NCBI GenBank assembly: GCA_018894105.1
Contig: CM032123.1
Span: 4,899,001-4,963,000, forward strand
Direction of reading: 5' to 3'
Length of the DNA: 64,000 nt
Source: Jacaranda mimosifolia
Lineage: Eukaryota > Streptophyta > Magnoliopsida > Lamiales > Bignoniaceae
Shown here piece by piece: positions 1 through 11,416 of the stretch. The position numbers and the translations under genes were made by a program. The notes under the pieces are model-generated. The model ran no database searches. It was not told where the DNA came from and saw only the letters and a list, made by a program, of their open reading frames with translations. Within the stretch, counting starts at the first letter, position 1. Every line of letters begins with the position of its first letter.

Positions 1-685
1 AACAATGAATTTAAAAATTATCATGTATACATACAATACACACCATGAAGCTGACGGTCTTAAGTTCAACTCAAAACAAACATAATATGAAGAGTTGTGA
101 CTAAAATAATACAAAGATTCATTTGATTCCATTTGATATAATATGGTCAAATACAATGTAAGTCCCTTTATTGTAATAACATGTGATAACCATGGTTACA
201 TGATTTATATGTATATTAATTACAAAACCCTAGTTAGCCCATTGTCCAACTAGTAAGCAGACAAAATTTAGGCAATAATATTTTTAAGGTAGATGTCAAT
301 TTTCTAGTGTTGCCATTTGAGTAGACAGAATATGGGATATTTTGAGTGTGTGTGAATCAAATTTGGGAAATAAAAGTCGTGTTTGATGCACATATAATAA
401 AGAAATTGTCAAAAAAGATTGATTGCCTGTATATGTATAGGGTGCGTCATTATTTGGAATGGACTCCAGGATATTCTGTTTCCTAGCTGTGTGGCCAGGA
501 AATTGTCCTCTTGTTCCAGAGAAGTTTTTCAACTTGGATTTCTTCAAGATTTTTAATGTAATAACAAGGTTATCTTCAAGTAAATTAAGGGTAAATTATA
601 TTTGTTTGGCCAATTACTTTAGTCACACTATTTTTACATTTATATGTATAAAATTTAAAATTCAAATTTTAATACACGTGTGATA
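1..685. other. AT-rich intergenic DNA, no gene seen
   Basis: I see no coding region with recognisable motifs, no LTR and no convincing terminal inverted repeat here. Two short overlapping open frames on opposite strands (296-547 and 459-683) have no family features and are treated as chance. Confidence 0.6.
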
Positions 686-1035
686 GGGTCATTTGGTTTT
701 ATTTCCACACCCACTTTTTTCATTTTTTACTATTTCGGAAATAGAAACCATAACTTTTTAGAAAATTTCACCCAACATAATTTTCATTTCTATTTTCAAA
801 ACACATTCTCCAATAACCTATGAATATCTTTTCTCAATAATCTATATATCTTCTCGTTCTATTCCATTATTTCCATCTCTCTCCACCTACAATATATTAA
901 AACCAACATAATCATTATATTTTCAACATTTCATCCAAATATATTTTCATTTCCACATCACATCACATAATTAATTCTCATCATTTTAGAAATGATGGAA
1001 ATGAAAATTAAAAATGGAAATAAAACCAAACAGCC
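686..1035. mobile_element. Tourist-like MITE (TIR family A), copy 1
   Basis: The two ends are inverted copies: the left end reads GGGTCATTTGGTTTTATTTC and the right end, reverse-complemented, reads GGCTGTTTGGTTTTATTTCC. The interior is AT-rich and non-coding. The same end sequence recurs in at least six other places in this window (8373, 16216, 21113, 23862, 46517, 55705), several flanked by TTA or TAA, the target of PIF/Harbinger (Tourist) elements. No clean duplication is visible at this copy. Confidence 0.6.
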
Positions 1036-1599
1036 AAAAAAATAAGTTAGTACACCCATCACAAATACAGGGTTTGTTTGGTTATGCTTTCTCAGAACAT
1101 TTTCTAACTCCCAAAATGATAACAAAGGGGCACTTATTAAAAAGTACCAAAACCACTTTCCAAATTCATGTTCAGTCCCCACTTGAATTTTTATAGAATG
1201 AGCTCCCTAGTTTTGTTAAAATTTTAGAGATCACTCCTTACCCACTTGATTTGGCAAAAATACCCTTAAGTACAATATTTTTCACTCATTTTCTTCACTT
1301 CTTTTCTATCCACACAACCAAAACATGCTTTATCTCCATTCCCAAATACTAAACCCTACCTTCATATTTCATTATCAGAAATAGAAAAAAAAATAAAAAT
1401 TGAAGAAGCAAATTGAGCTGACAGCGCGAATGAGGAGCCCCACGGCGCTACATTTTACAAGCAATTGTAGAACAAAATATTCAACCTTTCAGTACACATT
1501 ATCTGAAAGTAGGAGTATATAATTTGTTTATGTAAAGTACATTTTACAAAGAATTGTAGCACAAAACATTCAAGTTTTATACTTCAACCTAAAATTGTA

Positions 1600-2110
1600 C
1601 TTCATTTTACCTAAAATTGTACTCTGTTATTTAAGTTTTATACTTCAAGTGTTTTGGAATTGTACTTATTTTTATATAAAATTGTACTTCGTTTATCTGA
1701 AATTATACTTCATTTTACATAAAATTGTACTCAATTATTGAATTTCTATACTTCAAGGGTTTTATTTATTAATTATCCAAAATTGTACTGCAATTACTAG
1801 GATTTTAATCTTCAAGTGTTCTAAAATTATACTTCTTTTTATATAAAACTGTACTTCATTACCTAAAATTATACTTTATTTTACATAAAATTATACTCTA
1901 TTATTTAAGTTTTATACTTCAAGGGTTCTACTAATTGATTATCCAAAATTGTACTGCAATTGTTGGCGTCTTATACTTGAAGTGTTTTGGAATTGTACTT
2001 CATTTTTTATAAAATTGTACTTCGTTTATCTGAAATTGCACTTCATTTTATATTTCATTTTACCTAAAATTATACTCTATTGTTGAAGTTCTATACTTCA
2101 ACTGTTCTAT
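1600..2110. repeat. Tandem repeat, about 167-bp period, 3 copies
   Basis: The phrase 'tacttcaagtgttttggaat' and its variants occur at about 1641, 1808 and 1974, giving a period of 166-167 bp. Each unit contains shorter modules of the type 'aaaattgtacttc'. It lies within the fold-back element. Confidence 0.7.
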
Positions 2111-2244
2111 TTGTTGATTTAGCATGAAAATGTAGCATGTGCATGTTGTCCGAGATATCAGTGCTTTTGTACTTTAATAAGGGAGATTTATACTTCATTG
2201 TGGTAATTATGTACTAGATTTAGAGTGAAAAGGTAGCATGTGCA

Positions 2245-2680
2245 TGTTGTCCGAGAGCATGAACAAATGTGTGAGATATTACTTCAATAAGGGAGATTTT
2301 ATACAAAGTGTATTTCAATATAACACCATATATACTTTGTTTGTTCTATATTTGTACTTCATTTATACTGAAAATATACTACCAGAGCATTAACAAGTGC
2401 GTGAGATATTACTTTAATAAGGGAGATTTATACTTGATTTCAGGACAAACGATAGTCTCAAAATATTATATTTGACCCTCACTACAATTATTAGAGACTA
2501 ATTATTTAATTGCATAAAGTGTACTTCAACATAATACCATATATACTTCGTTTGTTCTGTATTTGTACTTCATTTATACTGAAAATATACTACTAGAGCA
2601 TGAATAAATGCATGAGATATTACTTCAATAAGGGAGATTTATACTTGATTTCAGGACATATGTTCTTCATTGCGGCAATT
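2245..2680. repeat. Three copies of a 'gagatattacttcaataag' module
   Basis: Closely similar blocks containing GAGATATTACTTCAATAAG and 'ggagatttatac' occur near 2270, 2407 and 2612. They alternate with blocks containing 'ccatatatacttcgtttgtt' (near 2325, 2540, 3063, 3167). These are middle-zone repeats of the fold-back element. Confidence 0.65.
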
Positions 2681-3439
2681 ATGTACTTGGTTTCTTATTT
2701 TTTATACTAATAGTGATGAACTTGAGTTTTGTTCCATGATTTGCCTTTATTTCTTCGTTATTAACAACCAAAACTCTAAAAATGTATGTATTATTTAGTA
2801 TGGTATGAATAAAATAATATTAAAATATTAAAGTGATAACCACTAGTGTTCAACAAATCATAGTTATCATTCATAGTATCCAAAGTATACTTATGCATTG
2901 AAAGTTGTAAACACATGAGCGTTTGGCAATCATATCCATCTTATCACCAGTACAAATATGTACTTCACCTAGTTCGATAGTATCAAAATATTGTACTTGA
3001 CCCTCACTACAATTATTAGAGACTAATTATTCAATTGCATAAAGTGTACTTTAACATAACACCATATATACTTCGTTTGTTTTGTATTTGTACTTTATTT
3101 TTCGTATATTATACTAAACCTCGCTACAATGTTTCACTTTAATTGAATAATACTTCAACATAACACCATATATACTTCATTTGTTCTGTTTTTGTACTTG
3201 ATTTCCCGCATATTGTACTGAACCTCGCTACAATATTTTATTTTAATTGAATGGTACTTCAACATAACGCCATATCGATGTATATATAAAAGGAGTCTTC
3301 TTCAATGCATCAAAATATTTTGAACCCATCTTGGATTTCACATGCTCCAATTTAGCTTGAAAATATTAGGGGAGCAACGAGAGCAAACCTCATTATGTCT
3401 TGCCATTGTTGCAATCAAATAAAGAAAAATTAGAATATA

Positions 3440-4390
3440 AACAAATTATATACTACCACTTTCAGATAATGTGTACTGAAAGATTGAATGTTTTGTACTA
3501 CAATTGCTTCTAAAATGTACTTCAAATACTCAAATTATGTACTACCACTTTCAGATAATGTGTACTAAAAGCTTATATATTTTGTACTACAGTTGCTTCT
3601 AAAATGTACTTCAGATACTCAGATTATGTACTACCACTTTTCGATAATGTGTACTGAAAACTTGAATATTTTGTACTACAGTTGCTACTAAAATATATTT
3701 CAAATACACAGATTATGTACTACCACTTTCAGATAATGTGATTATGTACTACTACTTTCAGATAATGTGTACTGAAAACTTGAATATTTTGTACTATAAT
3801 TGCTTTTAAAATGTACTTTAGATACACAGATTATGTACTACCACTTTTCAGATAATGTGTACTAAAAGCTTAAATATTTTGTATTACAGTTGCTTCTAAA
3901 ATGTACTTTAGATACTCAGATTATGTACTATCACTTTTCGATAATGTGTACTGAAAATTTGAATATTTTGTCATACAGTTGCTACTAAAATGTAATGCAG
4001 ATACACAAATTATATACTATACTTTCAGTTAATGTATACTGCAGGTTTGAATGATTTTGTACTACAGATGTTTCTAAAATGTATTGCATGTACACAGATT
4101 ATATACTATAATTTTATTTAATCTGCAAGCTTGAATGTTTTGTACTACAAATGCTTCTAAAATGTATTGCAGTTACACAGATTATATACTACACTTTCAA
4201 TTAATGTATACTGCAGGCTTGAATATTTTTGTATTACAGATGCTTCTAAATTGTACTACATGTACACATATTATATATTATAATTTTATTTAATCTGCAA
4301 GCTTGAATGTTTTGTACTACATTTGCTTCTAAAATGTACTACAGTTACACATATTATATACTACACTTTTGCCTAATGTGTTTTGCAGGT
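3440..4390. repeat. Tandem repeat, about 90-bp period, about 11 copies
   Basis: Each unit contains 'attatgtactaccactttc', then 'gataatgtgtactgaaagc', then 'ttttgtactacagttgcttc'. Units begin near 3446, 3531, 3620, 3711, 3826, 3918, 4005, 4095, 4180, 4267 and 4350, so spacing is 85-92 bp. There is a short internal duplication at 3711-3770. Units become more diverged towards the right end. Confidence 0.8.
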
Positions 4391-4739
4391 ATTTTTGTTT
4401 TTTTTTTCTAGTTACAAGGATATATGGGTCTTTTTAAAAGATACGGAGAGTGATTTCTAAGTTTTGTGAAAAAATGGGGAGTTTAGTGTGGAAAAATTCA
4501 AATGGGGTTTGGTCACTAAAATGAAAGCAGGATTAAGGATTTTTTTCTAATTAACCGGATAACAAGGAAGCAATTTCATTTCCCGAGTTATACTCCAAAA
4601 CATATTTTTGCTACTAAAAAAAAACCCTCAGAAAGCATAAAAAAAAGGCATTACTTACCCTTTCTCATTCTACCTTTCACATCATTCATTTGTTTCTTAC
4701 TATCTCAATTCATTTCACTCATACATATATGAAAATGTT

Positions 4740-5630
4740 AAAATTTTACAAATTAATTTTTTTATTTTTTATTTTTTATTTTTGCATTTCGTTATAAATT
4801 TAACTAAAAAATTAAATTTAGTGTGATAGTTTTTAAATAATCTAAAAAATTTAATAAATTATTAATCAAAAAAATTAACATAATCATCCAAAAATATTTA
4901 AAAAATTAATTGTAATTTAAAAATATAATTTTATCCTTTTATTTTCAAATAAAATATACTATTTACTAATAATTAGTTTATAATTCAATGTATTATTTAT
5001 TCATTATAAAGTAAATATATTAAGTATATTTTAGTTTTTTTATTTAATAGTTAATATATAATTTTATTATTTTATTAATTTTTATTTATAAATTTAATTT
5101 TTTATTTAATAGTGTTTATATTAATTATTACCAATTTATATTAAATTGTTTTTTTAAATAGTAAATACATTAATAAACAAATTTATTAAGATATAATTAA
5201 TATTTTTGTTAATTCGTATATTTACTAGTAAATATGTTATTAATTAAAGTATAATTAAAATATTATTTAAATTAGTAAATATATTAATGATTACATGCTA
5301 ATTGAAATATTATCAATATTATTTTTAAATATTACTTAATTAATTATTATTATTATTATTATTAATTGTAGAAAATTTTAAGAAATTATTTAATTAAAGG
5401 TGCATAATAATACATTTAATAATTTTTTTATTTAATTATCAATTAAAATGATTTTATAATTAAATATTATTATTTTAATTTATTTTTCTTTTATTTATTT
5501 TATCAAATTATTATGTCATATAATTTTCTTAATTATAAAATATATTTAAAATTAAATCAATTACATATCATTTCCCCAAATATATATTAATAATTACAAA
5601 TATATACATACATCAATCATCCATATATAT
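4740..5630. other. Extremely AT-rich stretch, no gene seen
   Basis: The stretch is almost entirely A and T with TTA/TAA runs, including (TTA)n at about 5345-5362. I see no coding potential or recognisable element inside it. Confidence 0.7.
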
Positions 5631-6695
5631 ATATGTATACATATCTATATATGAAATTTAAAAATATAATTTCACCCTACAAACCCAACAAAAAGGAAAC
5701 TGATTTGACATTTATAATAAAATTTGTCTTCTACAAAATAATTTCAAACAAACCATTTTGTTCTCATGTTCTCTCAGAACAAAATCAAACAGTTGGCACA
5801 TTTTCCGACTTTAACTCCAAAAACACACTTTCTCATAATTTTTTTTTTCCAGAAAAATGCCCAAAATATAACCAAACAAAGCCACAACACTATTATTTAA
5901 AAAACTATATATACAGTTTTTGTGGTTAAAGACTTATATGGGTCTATTTTCAAATCTTTTCAAAATATACCAAAGGGGTTCGTTAGGTTTTCTTTTAATT
6001 ATACATGCCTGCACACTAAAAATTTGTTAGATTTTGAACCTAAAGGGGGATCATTAGTTACATGACAAATTAAGTCTCTATGGATAAAAAAGTAAAAATA
6101 TACTAAAAAAGGGCTCAATTAATTAAATAATAAGGATAATAAAATATCGAAGAGCCCAATTAATGAATACCACAAAGATGAGTATCTAGGCCCAAGCAGA
6201 CCGAAGGCCAATAAAGAATTAATGATTATAAATATCAATTCTCAAAATCAAATGAGGCATGAAAAATTATTTATAAAAAATCAAGAGCTATGACTCTATA
6301 CAACACATTCCAGAAAAAAAAAAAAAAAGAAAAAAAAGAAAGAAAAAGAACTCAAGAAAATTTGCTAATTTTCGTAAAGGACCCTAACTCCATTTTCGAA
6401 CAGTATCACTTAAAATTTTCTTTTTAATTTATGCGCACACTCACACCCACCAAGGATTCTTTTAGAAAGGGTTTAGTTGGATTGTGTTAAAGGATTTCAA
6501 ACAATTTCGTAGGATAATAGGTCTAATCTAAAATCAAAGGTAATAATAGAGTCATTGGGGTCCCAATAAAAATCATTTCATAGTTAAAGTTAATGGAGGT
6601 TGTGCAATAAATTTAAGTTATTCTTAAATAATTTTGGATAATATGATGCATATTTTTGTCATTTTGTGATTGAATAAGGGCAATGTCCTCAGATC

Positions 6696-7246
6696 TAGGC
6701 TTGGCAATGGGGCGGGGTGGGGTGGGTTTTTGTTAAACCCGAACCCGCCCCGCACTCAAAAAAATATTTTAAAATTCGTCCCACCCCGCCCCGCCCCGCG
6801 GGTTTTAGATCTAAAAATCTCAACTCGTCCCGTATTAAATATATAAAACCCGCACCCGTCCCGCTCCACCCCGCCTCTGCCAAATTCACAACAATTTAAT
6901 ACAATTTCAAACAAAACAATAACGTTGTCTTTATAAATATCATAACCACAAAAATCAAACACGAATTTTGGTGTCTTTCAATAGTCCATGCAATATGTCA
7001 ATTCACAACAATATCAAAAAAGTTAAAATAATTTAACATAACAATATCCAAACACCAACAAAAAATTGGAATATAAATATATATAAATATATAAATATAA
7101 TTAAGTTATAAATACCCGGGGCGGGGTGGGGCGGATTGGTATTGAACCCGAACCCGCCCCGCCCCGTGCGGATAGGATTTTTACCCGCCCCATACGGGGT
7201 GGGTCGGAGCGGGTACCCGTGGGGTGGGTTGAAATTGCCACCCCTA
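6696..7246. mobile_element. GC-rich hAT-like MITE with perfect 8-bp target duplication
   Basis: The 8-bp sequence CTCAGATC flanks the element on both sides (6688-6695 and 7247-7254). The left end begins TAGGCTTGGCAATGGGG; the right end, reverse-complemented, begins TAGGGGTGGCAA. The subterminal regions are rich in GGGGCGGG and CCCGCCCC and the core is AT-rich. An 8-bp duplication with TAGGG-type ends is characteristic of hAT-superfamily MITEs. It has no transposase; open frames on both strands are by-products of the G/C runs. Confidence 0.85.
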
Positions 7247-7254
7247 CTCAGATC

Positions 7255-8369
7255 CTATGAACGCTTATAGAGATACTTACAAATCGTCTATCAATTGGGC
7301 TCTCACATCGGCAGATAAGGTCAAATACACAACCTTTGTGAGGTTCGTGCCCACTCCTTACCAACTATGCCAATTTTGGTTGGTTCAACTTTTGTGATAT
7401 AATAGGATGATGACACGTTTGCATTATGGTTGGTGTAGATGACAGGTCATATTTGGGGTCTTAGTGGGTTACACCGAACCTACATAGAAAGACCCAAATC
7501 TTGAAGTATAATGTAGTCAGAGATGTTAATCTCTGATTGTGGCATTGATTGTGGACAGATTACGATGATATCCTCAATCTAACGTCGATGGGATTTTAGG
7601 GATTTTTTTTTATAACTAAACTTAATTTTGGGGTTGCTAGTAATTTATCATAAGTTCGTTATTAGTCAATTTTAATTCATATAAAATTTAAAATATCTCA
7701 GAGCAAGTTGAAATTAACTTTATGGTATGCATTTTTCGTTCTATATTCAAATGATGCAATTTTCATTTTTAAATAGATTTACAGTCTATTGGCCACTCTT
7801 TCCTTCCTTGGTCCAAGCCCTTCAATGGGTTTTAATTCATTAAGAGGGGCAACTTCTTTTCCTTTTAATTTCCATTTAATAAAATAATCTCACGAAATAA
7901 AATTGTGTAGAATTTTTAATTAATTAAAATTTTAATCTGATCTGATTAAAGTTTGTCAATTTTGTAATGCAGAAACTTGTTTTAATATCTAAAACAATTT
8001 TATATCATTAATTTTTTTTTATTCAACACAATTCTTTTAATATATAAATATTTGAAATTTCAATTTAACCAACTAATTAAAGTTTCTTTCTTGGTTATTT
8101 TTCATTTCCATCCTTTTTCATGAAACCAAACAACATTTAAAGGGTGCATTTATAACCAAAATATTTATATAGCTAATTATATGTATGTGTATACATTCAA
8201 ATTTTATATATTCTTTTTAAATGCTTCATTTATGTGGTTTAATTTAAAGGACCATCTAATTAAATTAGAAAATCATTAGAGAGTACTTTTCTTCCTTTCA
8301 TTGTAATTAACATCATCATAGACTTTTTCCAATGCCTTGTTATTCACACATTTGTTATTTCTCAAATAT
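7255..8369. other. Intergenic DNA, no feature recognised
   Basis: I found no motif-bearing open frame, terminal repeat or RNA gene in this stretch. Confidence 0.5.
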
Positions 8370-8372
8370 TAT

Positions 8373-8687
8373 GCGCCCGTTTGGTTTCATTTTCAAGGCC
8401 CTTTTTTACATTTTTTACTATTCCAAAAATGAAATACATAACTTTTTATAAATTTTCATTCGACATTATTTTTATTTTTATTTTCAAAATACATTCCCCA
8501 ATAACCTATATGTCTTCTCTATCTATTTCATATTTCTATCTCTCTCCACCTTCAATGTACTAAACCCAACATAATCATTACTTTTCCAACAATTCATTCG
8601 AATACAAACTCATTTCCAACTTATTTCTACTAACTACTTTTCAACATTTTGAAAATGATGGAAAAGAAAATAAAACCAAAAGAGCTG
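8373..8687. mobile_element. Tourist-like MITE (family A), copy 2
   Basis: The left end contains CCCGTTTGGTTTCATTTTC and the right end, reverse-complemented, contains CTCTTTTGGTTTTATTTTC. TAT flanks both sides (8370-8372 and 8688-8690), a possible 3-bp target duplication. The interior is non-coding and AT-rich. Confidence 0.6.
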
Positions 8688-8849
8688 TATGTTAAACCTA
8701 ACTTTTCAATTATTTCTTAAATATATTACTATGACATTATGTGTCAAGATTATGAAAGGACACAAGGTCGCAGTACTTCCAGATATATGCATATTTTTTA
8801 TTTATGCACACACATGCATAGTAAGAATTTATAAAAAATTTCATCAAAA

Positions 8850-9276
8850 TGTAAAAAATAAACGTAATCTTAACGCACATAAATCGTCAACATTATATCC
8901 ATAATAGGATCTTGAATAAATAATCGTCACGTAACATTAAAACATAAGGGTACTTACTTGATGTGGAATTCAATATAATTCTATAAGAGAATTGACCTTG
9001 ATTGGTTTTAGGTTGATACCTTCTTCAATCGGTTTCTCTCCCTTAACCTATGTATTCTTTTAGCAAAAAACTTGATGGAAAATTTTTTCTTCTGTTTGCT
9101 AACCCTAATTTGGTGGAGAGAGGACTAATTATATATATTAGAGAGTAACTTTAAATTTGGTAAGTCCATTACATACCAGAATCAATGGCTTAGATTTATT
9201 CTACTATTAAATAGGAAAACTTAACCAATCATTAAGCATTAGAATATAGGTCAACTTTTGGACCACAATTCTAACA
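8850..9276 (-). repeat. Copia 3' LTR (left copy)
   Basis: This 427-bp direct repeat of 15241-15685 begins TGTAAAAAATAAA and ends TTCTAACA on the + strand, so it has TG...CA termini. The two copies differ by scattered substitutions and small indels. Confidence 0.9.
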
Positions 9277-9290
9277 TTCTCCCACTTGGT
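9277..9290 (-). other. Polypurine tract of the Copia element
   Basis: The minus strand reads ACCAAGTGGGAGAA immediately before the 3' LTR start (TGTTAGAATTG), the expected position of the plus-strand primer in an element read on the minus strand. Confidence 0.8.
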
Positions 9291-10155
9291 CCGATAGTTC
9301 GTAACATCAATAGTGTAAACATTAGGCACGCATAAATAAATCTCATATGACATTCTTTCATCATAATTTACTTTAACATAATAAATCACATAGTGAGAGT
9401 TATGGCGGTCATACACTTTCAAATTGCATACTATCTTCCATACACTACCACACTTGCTATTCATCATATTAGGTCACATGAGATATATATATATATATAT
9501 ATATAATGTAATGTCCCCATAATTGTCTTAAAGACATATTAATTTCTTGTTCAAACATTGAGTGTACACAAACATAAGGAACAAGAAACATTATATGAAA
9601 ATCATAAACATATCATTACTGAGGTCAAGAGTGCGCCATCATCATCATAAAAATCGTTAATATAGCCAAGACCCATTCTATGTACATGTTCTTTAAATGT
9701 CTTTGGTTGTAAGTCTTTAGTTAACGAATCAGCAACCATGAGATTCGTCCTAATATGTTCAATATACACTCTATGTTTCTAAACCTCTTCCTTAACGGCA
9801 AAATACTTTAATTCCATATGATTAACACCTCTGGAATATTTGTCGTTCTTGGAGAAGAAAACTACTGCGGAATTATCATAGTAAATTTTCAGCAGCTTGG
9901 TAATGGTGTCGACAACCCCAAGTCCTAAAATAAAGTTCTGCAGCCATAATGCATGAATTGTGGCTTCATAACATGCTACAAACTCAGCTTTCATAGTGGA
10001 TGCAGCAATGACAAACTGTTTGACACTTTTCCATGAAATTGCTCCTTTTGCTAACAAGAATAAGTAGCCAAATATTGACTTCTACTATCAAGGCATCCAG
10101 CAAAATTTGAATTCGAATATCCAATCACTTCTAACCGATCCGATCTCCTAAAGGT

Positions 10156-10684
10156 TAGCCTTGCAAACGAGCCAAGCCGAGTCGAGCTTGGGAAAATTTT
10201 ACTGGCTCAAGCTCAAGCTCAAAATATATAATTTGGGCTTGAGCTCGAATTTGTAAATAAATTATGAAATATTGTAAGCTCAAGCTCGAGGTCGAATTTT
10301 TTTTAATAAAATGGTAAATATTTAATGATTAATATTTATAAATAAAATATTTTATTTTTATTTTTATTTTTATTTTTATTTTTATTTTTATTTTGAATTT
10401 AGGTTAGTAATATATTATTTTTCTTTTTTGATATATTATATTATATTATATTATATTATTCATATATAAAATATACTATTAATAATATATTATATACTAA
10501 TAATAAAAAAATATTAAAAATATAAATCAGCTCGCGAGCCTTCGACCTTATACAAAAATGGCTCGAGATCGACTCGAGGTAAAGCTCGAGCTTGATTAAG
10601 CTCGAATCATCTCGAGCTCGAGTCGAGCTAGCTTGAGCTCGGCTCGCGAAGCTCGTGAACCAGCTCTACTCGTTTGCAGGCCTA
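10156..10684. mobile_element. hAT-like MITE (GAGCTCGA-rich family), nested in Copia pol
   Basis: CTAAAGGT flanks both sides (10148-10155 and 10685-10692), a perfect 8-bp target duplication. The ends are TAGCCTTGCAAACGAG and, reverse-complemented from the right, TAGGCCTGCAAACGAG. Subterminal DNA is rich in GCTCGAGCTC-type blocks, while the core is AT-rich with (TTTTTA)n at about 10345-10395 and (TTATA)n at about 10435-10460. It interrupts the Copia connection/RNase H frame, so it inserted later. A related copy lies at 18264-18786. Confidence 0.9.
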
Positions 10685-11004
10685 CTAAAGGTGAGCATAT
10701 AGTCCTTGGTTCCTTGAAGGTATCTCATTACTTTCTTTGCAGCTGTCCAATGCTCCATACTAGGATTGCTTTGATATTGACCAAGCATTCTACTCACGAA
10801 GCTAATATCAGGTCTGGTACATGTTTGCAGACACATCAAAATACCCACAACAAAGGTATATGGAATAGATTCCATTTCCTTGTGTTCCATCTCATTCTTT
10901 AGATATTGCATGAGACTAAATTTATCCCTTTTCTGTACTAGGATAACACTTGTTGAACATTTGTTCATATTGAATTTATCTAGAATTTTCTCAATATAAA
11001 CTTT

Positions 11005-11416
11005 TGTTGAAACCCAGGAGGATCTATTGCGGAAACAATGAAATAATAGCAAAGTAATTCAATGTAAAGTGACAACAAGATTTAACGTGGTTCGGCGATG
11101 TGCCTAATCCACCCGACAAAGAAAAGGAATTTTATTGATCTCAAATCAAAGTGCAAGTACAAACTTGAATCCCACAAATCTCACGAAAACACCTAACACC
11201 CTCCTTCTAAACTCCGTCTTGAGAGAATTACTCAAAAGCAGTAAAGAAGCCCTTGTGTTATGTTCGTGATATTTTCTTCGAAAGAAACAACTAATATTTA
11301 TAGTCAAAAAGACTACTTTACCTAGGACTAGAAAACCCAATAAAAGAAGGAGTCCTAATTCTAGTCAAACTTGATCTCCTTGTCAAACTTACCTCAATTT
11401 CAAGGCAAAATCAACA
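11005..11416. mobile_element. Solo LTR nested in Copia reverse transcriptase
   Basis: The 412-bp insert starts TGTTGAAACCC and ends AAATCAACA (TG...CA with TGTTGA/TCAACA inverted tips). ACTTT flanks it exactly on both sides (11000-11004 and 11417-11421). The surrounding Copia RT reading resumes across the insert. It has no internal coding region and no second LTR copy, so it is a solo LTR left by recombination. The block 'tttaacgtggttcggc' is a motif commonly met in plant Copia-type LTRs. Its strand is not determined. Confidence 0.85.

Larger units (their letters stand above)
1129..4557. mobile_element. 3.4-kb fold-back (MULE-like?) element made of tandem GTAC-rich repeats
   Basis: The ends are long imperfect inverted repeats. 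Left 1175-1245 shares blocks such as TTGAATTTTT and ATCACTC with the reverse complement of 4440-4520. GATAACAAAGG (1118-1128) and GATAACAAGG (4558-4567) flank it, a near-identical 10-11 bp repeat, close to the 9-bp target duplication typical of Mutator-like elements. Inside there is no gene. There are three tandem zones: about 167-bp units (1600-2110), mixed units (2110-3300) and about 90-bp units (3440-4390). The left arm at 1445-1570 is an inverted copy of the right-hand 90-bp unit. Assignment to the Mutator superfamily is inference; the termini and flanking repeat are seen. Confidence 0.65.
1070..5883. mobile_element. TIR-flanked element (family B), interrupted by a fold-back element
   Basis: The left end reads GGGTTTGTTTGGTTATG and the right end, reverse-complemented, reads GGCTTTGTTTGGTTATA. 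ACA flanks both sides (1067-1069 and 5884-5886), a possible 3-bp target duplication. A second internal inverted end near 4625-4649 means the true right border could instead be about 4649. The element is non-coding and is split by the 3.4-kb insertion at 1129-4557. Another copy of this end type occurs at about 21346-21694. Confidence 0.4.

Noticed and set aside
3440..4390. Regularly spaced repeats that superficially resemble a CRISPR array
   Set aside because: The whole 90-bp unit is conserved, so there are no unique spacers, the DNA is plant nuclear, and no cas genes exist. It is a tandem repeat.
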